From Acidobacteriaceae bacterium (lineage in GTDB: Bacteria > Acidobacteriota > Terriglobia > Terriglobales > Acidobacteriaceae), in contig PMYE01000109.1 of the NCBI GenBank assembly GCA_003171315.1, positions 1 to 35,644 of the forward strand: 35,644 nucleotides of DNA, in the 5' to 3' direction. Position numbers and translations under genes: made by a program. Positions 16,667-23,858 of the stretch are shown piece by piece. The notes under the pieces were generated by a model. It was not told where the DNA came from. It saw only the letters and a list, made by a program, of their open reading frames with translations, and did not search any database. The number at the start of each line of letters is the position of its first letter. Position 1 is the stretch's first letter.

Positions 16667-17093
16667 CTAGACCGCTTCAGCAAGCGGACTTTCCTGCTTC
16701 ATGACCATCTGTACGACCTTGGAGTTCGCCTGCTGCTTGGCGCGCAGGGTGCTGCTGCCGTACACGTTCATGGTCGTTGCGACGTTGCTGTGCCGCATCA
16801 GTTTCTGCTGTACACCAATCCGAGCACCCGTCTCGTCCAGGAGCGAACGGTACGTGTGGCGAAAGGTGTGCCAACCGAGCCCAGCAATCCCGATCTGTTC
16901 GCCTCTTGGCTTGAGAATCTGGCGCTGGATGATGCCCGCGTAATAACAACCACCTGTGACGTGAGAGGGGAAGACGAGCCCCGTGGTCCGGTTGCCCCGC
17001 CAATCCTTCAGGACAGCGGCGAACGCGGGATCAAGAGGAACTTCATCATGGGACGCTTCGGTCTTTACTCTGCCGATGCGCCCGTTGACGACG
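16667..17093 (-). pseudogene. Tyrosine recombinase (integrase), C-terminal fragment
   Basis: Reading the minus strand from the IS boundary gives an uninterrupted frame of about 142 codons ending TAG at 16667. It holds most of the catalytic domain: VPLDPAF, then HTFRHTYRS (HxxR) and LMRHSNVATTMNVYG with the Tyr nucleophile. The N-terminal arm- and core-binding domains and the first catalytic Arg are missing. The frame runs into the end of the IS21-family element at 17094, whose TGTCAA end gives the upstream in-frame TGA. There is no start codon, which is why the ORF track omits it. It sits beside the tRNA-Asn 3' end, as integrases of tRNA-targeting islands do. The missing half is not found on the other side of the IS. 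Confidence 0.85.
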
Positions 17094-17100
17094 TGTCAAG

Positions 17101-17146
17101 GGCGGCGTAAAAGGGAACCACTGGGGCGGAGTAAAAGGGAGCCAGT
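17101..17146. repeat. IS21 left-end tandem terminal repeats
   Basis: Two 22-bp copies, at 17101-17122 and 17125-17146, differ at a few bases. These are the expected transposase-binding sites. The partner at the other end is at 19651-19669 in inverted orientation. Confidence 0.8.
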
Positions 17147-17251
17147 AGAAGGTTGAAGGCAGGGATTTCGGGGGAGGAGGGGCGCTGGAGCGTAGCGGAA
17201 GCGGCCCTCCTCCCCCGAGGCGCGTTTGCGTGTGTCCGGTTCCCTGGAGGG

Positions 17252-18016
17252 CTAAGCTCGTTTGCGACGGCTTTGCTTAAGCCTGTAGGAGTCGGCGTTC
17301 ATCTCCAGGATGTGCACGTGGTGGGTGATGCGATCCAGCAGTGCGCCGGTGAGCCGCTCGGAGCCGAAGATCTCAGTCCATTCGTCGAAGGGGAGGTTGC
17401 TGGTGATCATCGTTGAGGAGCGCTCGTAGCGCTGGCTGATGGTCTCGAAGAGCAGCTCGGCGCCGGTCTTCGATAGCGGCACATAGCCCAGTTCGTCGAT
17501 GATCAGCAGCTCATAGGCTGTCAGCTGTTTTTGGAAGCGTCGCAGATACTTCTCGTCGCGAGCCTCGATCAGCTCGCCGACCAGAGCGGCGGCGGTGATG
17601 AAGCGGACGCGGTGGCCGCGCTGACAAGCCGCCAGACCAAGCGCCAGGGCGATGTGGGTTTTCCCGGTGCCGCTGTTACCGAGCAGCAGGGCGTTCTCCT
17701 TGCGGCCGAGGTACTCGCAACGCGCCAGTTCGAGGACCAGGGACTTGTTGAGCGCGGGGATGGCGAGGAAGTCGAAGCTGTCCAGGCTCTTCACCACGGG
17801 GAACCTGGCCTGTCGGATGCGGCGCTCGGTGGCGCGGCGATCGCGGTCGAGCAACTCCAGTTCGGTCAGCCGCAGCAGATAGTGCGGGAAGTTGGCCTTT
17901 TCTTGGGCGCAGGTGCGGGCCAGCTTGTCGTACTCGCGCAGCATGGTGGGTAGCCGCAGAGCCTTCAGGTGATGCTCCAGCAGGACCTGCGGCGTATCGG
18001 GAGTCGCTGTGCTCAT
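17252..18016 (-). CDS. istB: IstB, IS21 transposition helper ATPase
   Basis: IstB is the AAA+ ATPase that forms oligomers on target DNA and activates the IstA transposase. The 254-residue protein has Walker A LGNSGTGKTHIALAL, Walker B LLIIDELGYVPL and the conserved TSNLPFDEWTEIFG segment, followed by ALLDRITHHVHIL. It is full length with no disruptions. Its ATG overlaps the istA stop (ATGA) and GGAGG lies just upstream, indicating coupling. It is probably functional. Confidence 0.96.
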   Translation of the reverse strand: MSTATPDTPQVLLEHHLKALRLPTMLREYDKLARTCAQEKANFPHYLLRLTELELLDRDRRATERRIRQARFPVVKSLDSFDFLAIPALNKSLVLELARCEYLGRKENALLLGNSGTGKTHIALALGLAACQRGHRVRFITAAALVGELIEARDEKYLRRFQKQLTAYELLIIDELGYVPLSKTGAELLFETISQRYERSSTMITSNLPFDEWTEIFGSERLTGALLDRITHHVHILEMNADSYRLKQSRRKRA

Positions 18017-19539
18017 AGCGTCGCCTCCAGGGTTGGGAGTTCAGCGGCAGATGTGTACAGCAGGCTCATGTAGTCTGCGGCGCGTGTGGTGCGCACCTGG
18101 GCCAGGGGCAGGTGCGGCCAGTTGGCCATATCCAGCCGCGGCGGCCTGCGTTCGATGCGGCAGAGCACCAGATGGCGCACGGCATCGAAGCTGAGCGTGT
18201 TCAGCGCCAGCGCCTGCTCGATGGCGGCGGTGACCTCGGCAAGTGGAAAGGTCTCCAGAAGCCGCAGCACCTGGATGTACTCGCGGGCAGCGTGCTTGCG
18301 CAACCGTGCTTCCAGCAGCCGACGGAGTTGAGCAAAGCACTCAGGCAGTTCCCAGCCTGTGAGCGGCGCGGCCTGGTCCAGAGCGCGGCTCTTGTGCTCG
18401 AGTAGGGCAAGATAGTGCAGCGGGTCGTAGACCGTGGCTTCGCGTTCGTAGCTGCGTTGGTGCTCGGCGATGACTTCACTGCCGGAGACGATCACGATGC
18501 GGTGAACGTAGGCCTTGACCAGCACCTGGCGATGGCCGTACTCGGTGGGAACCGAGTAATCGTTGGTGCGGTAGCGAACCAGCGAGATCGAACTGACTCG
18601 AACCGTGGTCTTGTCACAGGCCTCGAAGCGAGCCGCCGGAAGCGGCAGAAGCACAGCACGGTCGCGTTCGAAGCGCTCGCCGATCGTCTCCGTGTGGCCA
18701 CGCAGGCGCTGTGCGCGGCGAGCCATCGAGTCGCGCACGAACTGCTCGTTGAGCGCCTCCCAGCTTGCTGCGCGGGGAATCGGCACCATGAAGTTGCGCC
18801 GCGCGTAGCCGACCATGTTCTCCACCTTGCCCTTGTCGTTGCCCTTGGCAGGCCGGCCGAACTTCTCGGCGAACAGGTAGTGGCTCTGCAACTCGGAGAA
18901 GGCTCGCGTCTTCTGCCGCTCCCCATCGCCGAGGATCCTGGCTACGGCTAGTGCCGTGTTGTCGTAGAGGATCCGCCTCGGAACTCCGCCGAAGTACGCG
19001 AAGGCGCGCACATGGCCTTCCAGGAAGGCCTCCGTGGTCTCGGCCGGAAAGGCCTGTACGAAGCAGTCGTCGGAGTGCGGCAGATCGAAGGCCATGAAGT
19101 GCGCCGTTTGCTCCGCGCCGGCAATGACCACTTGCGCTTGGCCGAAATCCGCCTGCGCCTCGCCCGGCGCGTGGCTCAGCGGCACGAACATCTCCTGGCT
19201 GCCGAGCTTCGCCTGCCGCACGTAATCCTTCACAATGGTGTAGCCGCCGCTATAACTGTGCTCAACGCGCAGCCGCTCGAAAATGCGCTTGGCCGTGTGC
19301 CGCTGCTTCCGCGGCCGCTCCTTGTCCTGTTCCAGAATGGCGTCGATCACGCCCAGCCAGGGGCCCAGCTTGGGACGCCGGATCGGCTTCTGCCGCCGAT
19401 ACCCCGGCGGCAACGAGTACTCCAGCATCTTCCTCACTGTTTTCCGCGCCAGCCCGAACTCCCGGGCTACCGCACGCCGGCTCTTGCCCTCGACCAGAAC
19501 CGCCCGCCGCACACGCGCATACACGTCCACGTCGTACAT
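18013..19539 (-). CDS. istA: IstA, IS21-family transposase
   Basis: IstA cuts and joins the element ends. The 508-residue protein begins with a helix-turn-helix (GKSRRAVAREFGLARKTVRK). An rve-type catalytic core follows, with likely DDE residues in QADFGQ, LYDN and KGKVENMVGYARRNF, and then a beta-barrel region. The start is the ATG after CCGGAGG. The frame is intact to the overlap with istB, so the element may still be mobile. Confidence 0.96.
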   Translation of the reverse strand: MYDVDVYARVRRAVLVEGKSRRAVAREFGLARKTVRKMLEYSLPPGYRRQKPIRRPKLGPWLGVIDAILEQDKERPRKQRHTAKRIFERLRVEHSYSGGYTIVKDYVRQAKLGSQEMFVPLSHAPGEAQADFGQAQVVIAGAEQTAHFMAFDLPHSDDCFVQAFPAETTEAFLEGHVRAFAYFGGVPRRILYDNTALAVARILGDGERQKTRAFSELQSHYLFAEKFGRPAKGNDKGKVENMVGYARRNFMVPIPRAASWEALNEQFVRDSMARRAQRLRGHTETIGERFERDRAVLLPLPAARFEACDKTTVRVSSISLVRYRTNDYSVPTEYGHRQVLVKAYVHRIVIVSGSEVIAEHQRSYEREATVYDPLHYLALLEHKSRALDQAAPLTGWELPECFAQLRRLLEARLRKHAAREYIQVLRLLETFPLAEVTAAIEQALALNTLSFDAVRHLVLCRIERRPPRLDMANWPHLPLAQVRTTRAADYMSLLYTSAAELPTLEATL

Positions 19540-19667
19540 GCCTCCGGTGTCCCACGGGAAACACGCCCCTGCGGCACCGAACCCCGCGCTGAACCTGGTT
19601 CGTTACCCTTCAAAGTCCCTGTTGTCCGTGAAACCAGAATGTGGCGGGGTGGGCTACTTTTACTCCG

Positions 19668-19708
19668 CCACGTGACGCCGCTTCCGCGGCGTCACGTGGT
19701 CTATTTTT
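19668..19708 (+). terminator. Strong intrinsic-terminator-like hairpin at IS21 right edge
   Basis: CCACGTGACGCCGC and GCGGCGTCACGTGG form a perfect 14-bp stem with a TTCC loop, followed on the plus strand by TCTATTTTT. This fits a rho-independent terminator facing right. It overlaps the last bases of the IS right-end repeat, so it may have formed at insertion or guard against read-through. The stretch from 19709 to 19949 shows no supported gene. Confidence 0.65.
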
Positions 19709-19949
19709 CCTCCGGCGCGTACAGCCGAGAGGCAACGTGCGCCGCGGCAACTCCTGATCGGACTAGCGACGCGCTCTCCAGAGCGCGATCAGAAGACTCG
19801 TGCTTTCCAGTTGACAAAGACTTACATGGACGCCGGTAATTCGCCCGGAACCCGAAAGACTCGGCCCCCGTTCTCAACTTTCTGGCCGATTCCTCGATGA
19901 GTGGGAAGGCGATTTCGCGTCAACTGAACCGTGGCCACGATTAGACTTT

Positions 19950-22208
19950 TTATCTGGCATCCACCAGCTGGGTGTCCCGCAGGCTCCGCACCGGTTGTCC
20001 GTCCGCTCCGGTCAGTTCGGCTTCCAGGATGCAGGGCCCGGTCTGGGCCGGCCACTTCACCTCGAACTTCAGAGTGCTTTGGCCCCAAGGCTCCAAGTGG
20101 CACTCCTGTTTGATTTCCTCAGCCACATGCCCGCCGAGCTTCAGGCGCAGAACCACCGGACCGTTCCACGGTTGCTCCAAATCATTCATCACGATCACGG
20201 GAACCTGCGCCGGCTGCGAACCCGCCAGGACTCGCTCCTTGGTGAAATCGACCATCAGGCCAACGGGCGCAAAGGCGTCGCGAACGTAACGGTAGAACTC
20301 CGGCTCCCAGATGAGTTGCTTGACGTCCACCCAGCAGTCGCTGGTCGGCTCATCCGTCCGCGAGTAGGCCAGCGCGCAGAATTGCAACACGCCGGCCGCC
20401 TGCCGGCGGCAACGCCAGTACTCGGTTTCGGCCGCCAGCACGCGGGCCGCCAGGGGATAGAGTTTCGCCGGCGGCGCGTCTTTCCCGGCCAGATTGGCGA
20501 GGAGATCCTTGCTCCTGCTGGCGGGCCTCCCATCGCGGGTCAGCCAAAGCCCGCAGTATTCGTTGATGATATAAGCATTCCGATTGCCCGGGTTTTTGCA
20601 ATCCCCGTCAGTCCAGGGCATCCCCACTGGGTCGGATATGGCCTTGGCGAGGGTCATCTGAGGATCGAGAAAGTGGTAGGGGTGGGCCTCGCACATGTCG
20701 GTCGGAGGCCCCAAGGGACTCCAACCGTTGTCCCAGGGCCGATTGGACAAATCCAAGCCACGCACCTGCTCGATGGCAGCGCCGGTTTCGGTGGTCAAAC
20801 TCTCGTTTTGCGCGTCCCAGATCACGATCGACGGATGGTTCCACCGCTCCTCCATCCGGGCGGTGTATTCTCGGGCCAACTCATCCCGCTTCAGCTCTGG
20901 AGGCCAGTTTATGCGCTGGCCCCCTTCCCAGATGGGAAACTCATCATCAATCAGAATTCCCTCCTCGTCCGCGATGCGATACCACATTTCCGGCGCCTGG
21001 CAGATGGAGTAACGCAGTGAATTCCATTGCATCTCCTTGAAGCGCTGGTGCAGCAGCCGCACCCAATCCTCCCGCCAGGGCAGATCGCCCCGCTCCGTGT
21101 CTTCAAAGAACCGGTATAAAGTGACGTTGCTGCCGCGCAGGAAGTAGGGCTTGCCGTTCAAATAAGCCCGGCCTGGGGTGTCGCCGTGACGTGGCTCAAA
21201 CCGGAATTCCCTCATGCCAAATCGGGTTTCAAAACTGTCCGCTCCACTACTCACCTCCAGCGTGTAGAGAAACGGTCTTTCCGGCCACCAGAGCTGGCAA
21301 TGGGCGACGGGAATGCGAACGTCAACTGTTTGGTCAGCGCCAGCCGCCAGCGACAGCAACTCGCTCTCGGCGCGTCCCGCGACTTTGCCGGACTTGGCCT
21401 CCCGCACAACGAACTTCAGCCGTGCGCTCGTGGGGGTTCCCGCATTGGCCACCCGTACTACCACCCGCGCTTCTTTGGTTCCAATCTCGGGCACCACCTG
21501 CACCCGCGCAAGGTTCGGCGTGCCGGACAGCGTTAACTCGACGCTGTCGAACAATCCAGGGATGTAGTACTCCTTCTCGTAATCCCAGCCCGTGGGAACC
21601 GACGGCGGCAGGGAAGCGCGTGAGGCGCCCACACGGATGAGGAGTTCGTTGGTCGCGCCACCGCCGCGCAGGGCGTCCCGCACGTCATACCAGTTGGCCG
21701 TGAAGCTAGCCAGGCTCTCACCGACTTTGGTTCCGTTCAGATACACCGTCGAGCCATAGGCCGCCTTGCGCACCAGCAGCGTGGCGACGGCCGGCGTCTC
21801 GCTCTCGATGACAAACTCGCGCCGATACCAGTAGGAGCGTTGCGCCAGGGCCGCATCCTCCGGCCCAAACCGGCGTTTGGTGTTTTTGAAAGTGTCCCGG
21901 GCAAAGCCCGGTTGCGCCATATCGACCAGGCCGGGCACCGGGACCTTGCGGTCGAACTGGGCCGGCCGCTGGTCCGTCTGCCCTTCAGCCAGTTGCCACG
22001 TGCCATCCAGCCGGATTGTCAGTCGCCCCGCTGCCGGCGCCGCCGCCGGCGCGGGCGCGGCATTGCCCAACTCCGAGTCTGCCGCTACCAGCGGTGGGAG
22101 GAGCGTCGCGCCGGCCAGCGCTGTAGTGGAAGTCTGAATGAATTGGCGGCGCGTCAGCCCATTGTCCGGCTGAGAAGGCTTTGGCTTATGCATTTGACAT
22201 TTCCCCAT
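19950..22208 (-). CDS. Tat-exported glycoside hydrolase family 2 protein
   Basis: GH2 enzymes hydrolyse beta-galactosides, beta-glucuronides or beta-mannosides with retention. The N-terminus has a twin-arginine signal (TRRQFIQTS followed by ALAGATLLPPLVAA). The sugar-binding jelly-roll spans about 60-230, the immunoglobulin-like domain about 230-330, and the TIM barrel about 335-600. The likely acid/base is E469 in WDAQNES and the likely nucleophile E550 in IINEY. Translation may begin at the sixth codon (ATG at 22193), preceded by GGGGAA, instead of the ORF start; either leaves the Tat motif intact. The C-terminal ~130 residues form an additional beta domain. The substrate cannot be fixed. 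The gene lies between IS21 and a transposase scar, suggesting acquired cargo. Confidence 0.87.
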   Translation of the reverse strand: MGKCQMHKPKPSQPDNGLTRRQFIQTSTTALAGATLLPPLVAADSELGNAAPAPAAAPAAGRLTIRLDGTWQLAEGQTDQRPAQFDRKVPVPGLVDMAQPGFARDTFKNTKRRFGPEDAALAQRSYWYRREFVIESETPAVATLLVRKAAYGSTVYLNGTKVGESLASFTANWYDVRDALRGGGATNELLIRVGASRASLPPSVPTGWDYEKEYYIPGLFDSVELTLSGTPNLARVQVVPEIGTKEARVVVRVANAGTPTSARLKFVVREAKSGKVAGRAESELLSLAAGADQTVDVRIPVAHCQLWWPERPFLYTLEVSSGADSFETRFGMREFRFEPRHGDTPGRAYLNGKPYFLRGSNVTLYRFFEDTERGDLPWREDWVRLLHQRFKEMQWNSLRYSICQAPEMWYRIADEEGILIDDEFPIWEGGQRINWPPELKRDELAREYTARMEERWNHPSIVIWDAQNESLTTETGAAIEQVRGLDLSNRPWDNGWSPLGPPTDMCEAHPYHFLDPQMTLAKAISDPVGMPWTDGDCKNPGNRNAYIINEYCGLWLTRDGRPASRSKDLLANLAGKDAPPAKLYPLAARVLAAETEYWRCRRQAAGVLQFCALAYSRTDEPTSDCWVDVKQLIWEPEFYRYVRDAFAPVGLMVDFTKERVLAGSQPAQVPVIVMNDLEQPWNGPVVLRLKLGGHVAEEIKQECHLEPWGQSTLKFEVKWPAQTGPCILEAELTGADGQPVRSLRDTQLVDAR

Positions 22209-22408
22209 TTGGTTTCCGGTCCACGACAGGCGCGGGCCTGCTTTGCGATTTTCTTCCTGCTCCGCAGGTTTGCGAGTTGTTCTTTCAGCCGTTTTTCAAA
22301 CCGCCCCGATTTCTCTCCGGCGATAGGAGTGCCTTGTTGATCTTTGCGCTTTTCGGCACGCAGCCGCGACTTTTCCCTGGCGATGCTCTGGTAGTAATTA
22401 GTCGGGGA
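22209..22408 (-). other. Open frame without start codon, possible gene remnant
   Basis: Upstream of the GH2 gene one minus-strand frame stays open from a TAA at 22411 into the GH2 start in another frame. It reads as a Lys/Arg/Glu-rich peptide (for example EKRLKEQLANLRSRKKIAK) with no ATG or ribosome site. It could be the tail of a lost gene brought in with the GH2 gene. I recognise no family. Confidence 0.2.
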
Positions 22409-22495
22409 TTACGCACTTGACAACACTGAATGAGTGAGGGACGCATGGCACCGGCCCCGGCGCATCTACCTTGGGCGCGGCGTGCCGGGTTTGCT

Positions 22496-22621
22496 TCACT
22501 TCTTCTTCGTGCTCTTCGCCGCCTCCGAATGTCTTGCCAGACGGGGTGCTTGGAGCGCCCGCTTCATGATCCTGCCGAACTTATCGGCGGGCATCCGAAA
22601 TTCGTTCTTTGCACTCTGCAT
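22496..22621 (-). CDS. Small basic protein (41 aa) after the toxin remnant
   Basis: This ORF is below the track threshold. It starts two bases after the stop of the RelE-like frame (TGA-GT-ATG), suggesting former translational coupling. The 41-residue product contains MPADKFGRIMKRALQAP followed by a Lys-rich tail ending STKKK. I do not recognise a family. The position suggests the second gene of a toxin-linked pair whose first gene has been broken; whether it is an antitoxin cannot be decided. No other gene is seen in the rest of the 22409-22495 gap. Confidence 0.4.
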   Translation of the reverse strand: MQSAKNEFRMPADKFGRIMKRALQAPRLARHSEAAKSTKKK

Positions 22622-22623
22622 AC

Positions 22624-22735
22624 TCACTTATAAGCGTCCTTCCTGCGGCCGATGCCGAGCATAACTACGAGATTGTCTCGAACCACGTACAAAATCCGAT
22701 AGCCACCTAAGCGTATTCGATAAACGCGCTGCTCT
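22624..22735 (-). pseudogene. RelE/ParE-like toxin, 3' fragment
   Basis: The 71-residue ORF at 22624-22839 is chimeric. Its last ~36 residues, QRVYRIRLGGYRILYVV then LVVMLGIGRRKDAYK, match the C-terminal half of RelE/ParE toxins, which usually read YRIRVGDYRVIY...HRREVY. The part before it is out-of-frame IS1595 transposase sequence. The toxin's N-terminal helices are missing and no antitoxin gene lies upstream. It is therefore a remnant rather than a working toxin, although the fusion ORF could still be translated. Confidence 0.75.
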
Positions 22736-23557
22736 GATGTGGTGATGAGTCCCGTCAATGTTGCGCTTGCTGTTCCCGAAAAATCACTCCACGGTATTCG
22801 CGGTCGCCAGTCTGCCAGTTTCATGGTCGAAACGACCATGCTCTTCGTCGCTGTGGTTTACCAGAACATGCGTTGCAAAGTGGCGACCCGTTGCATTGTA
22901 AAGGGGGGATTCATCCGTGTTGAGGCACGCTGTATCCGAGGCGCTCTCCTTCAAGAGCCGCGTGATGGCCTTGCCCGTCACCACATCGACTATGTGCGAC
23001 CGAACGCGTCCATCCCTTTCGACCAAAGACACAAGCGGAGTCTTGTTTCCCTTGTAGGAGCGGCCCCTGCCGTGAATCCTTTCGTCAAGGTAGGTTTCAT
23101 CCGCCGCAATTGTGCCGTCAAGTTTACTCTTAGGGAACAGGTCCATCAGCGCGAAGCGGATGCGGTGACGGAGGAACCGCGCGGCACTATAGGAACCTAT
23201 CTCAAGCTGCCGCTGCAACTGGACAGCCGATACCTGAGTTTTGCTGGCGCACATCATGTAGAACCCGATCAGCCATTTGTTCAGCGGAACGTGGGAATCC
23301 TCCATGACCGTTCCGAGGCGCACTGTGAACGACAGCCGGCAGTCGGCGCATTGGTGCAGGCCAGGGCGAATCTTCTTTGCTCGATTCGCCGTTATGGAGT
23401 AGTGACGCTTAGCGTCTGCGTTGCCGCAATGCGGGCAATAGAGGCCTTTCGGCCAGCGGATCGCTTCAAAGTACCGAATGGCCGCCTCTTCGGTGGAAAA
23501 CCGCGCCATTACCGACATAAGCGTAAGGTTTTTACCGGCTTGTCTTTTGTTCATCAT
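22736..23557 (-). pseudogene. IS1595-family transposase, interrupted and truncated
   Basis: The frame at 22784-23557 (257 aa) begins MMNKRQAGKNL. It has the N-terminal zinc ribbon (CPHCGNADAKRH and CADC) and the ISXO2-like core with GTIAADETYLDE and a later NHSDEEHGRFDHETG. It stops at TGA just after NTVE, where the family normally continues with G-F-F. Past the stop the same frame reads FFGNSKRNIDGTHHHI, the expected continuation, so the TGA probably replaced a GGA codon. Similarity ends near 22736, where RelE-like sequence begins. Thus there is one nonsense mutation and a 3' deletion. I found no clear terminal inverted repeats. Confidence 0.8.
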
Positions 23558-23805
23558 GCTTTTAGGACAGGCTTAAAGTTGGTGTTGTCGAGTGGATAAT
23601 TCCGAATTAGGCAAACATTTGTGGGACATTCCCGTCCCAATCAGGAGGAGAAACTTAGGCCGATCCATGGTTGCATCTTTCCTATTTGACCCCGGCGGCG
23701 AGCCGCTATCCGCGACCGGCCCTGCGTCCTAGCATGATGCCATCCATGCAGAAGCTTCGAGATCCGAACAACCGACACAGCTTGTCTCAGGGAGCCAGGA
23801 AGAGC

Positions 23806-23836
23806 GGGGGAGACGACATGATCTGCCATCTCCCCC
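23806..23836 (-). terminator. Hairpin downstream of the TonB receptor gene
   Basis: GGGGGAGA and TCTCCCCC form a perfect 8-bp stem with a 15-nt loop, 22 bp after the receptor stop codon. No T-run follows on the minus strand, so this is a weaker, possibly factor-assisted terminator. The remainder of 23558-23805 shows no gene. Confidence 0.5.
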
Positions 23837-23858
23837 TTCTGAGGGTTAGTCCTGAGTT

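Larger units (their letters stand above)
17094..19677 (-). mobile_element. IS21-family insertion sequence
   Basis: The element carries istA and istB in the usual order with an ATGA overlap. The left end begins TGTCAA and has two terminal repeats, at 17101-17122 and 17125-17146, sharing GGCGG(A/C)GTAAAAGGGA(A/G)CCA. A matching inverted copy (GGCGGAGTAAAAGTAGCCC) lies at 19651-19669. Multiple end repeats and a TG...CA border are typical of IS21. The right boundary is uncertain: 19677 is where similarity to TGTCA is lost, although a TTGACA at 19811-19816 is an alternative. No target duplication is visible, and the interrupted integrase does not resume on the right, so a deletion or rearrangement followed insertion. 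Confidence 0.85.

Noticed and set aside
19012-19839. 275-aa plus-strand ORF across istA and the IS right end
   Set aside because: Mostly antisense to istA and crosses the element boundary; no domain signal.
22624-22839. Functional RelE/ParE toxin of 71 aa
   Set aside because: Its N-terminal half is out-of-frame transposase DNA and the toxin's N-terminal helices and antitoxin are missing.
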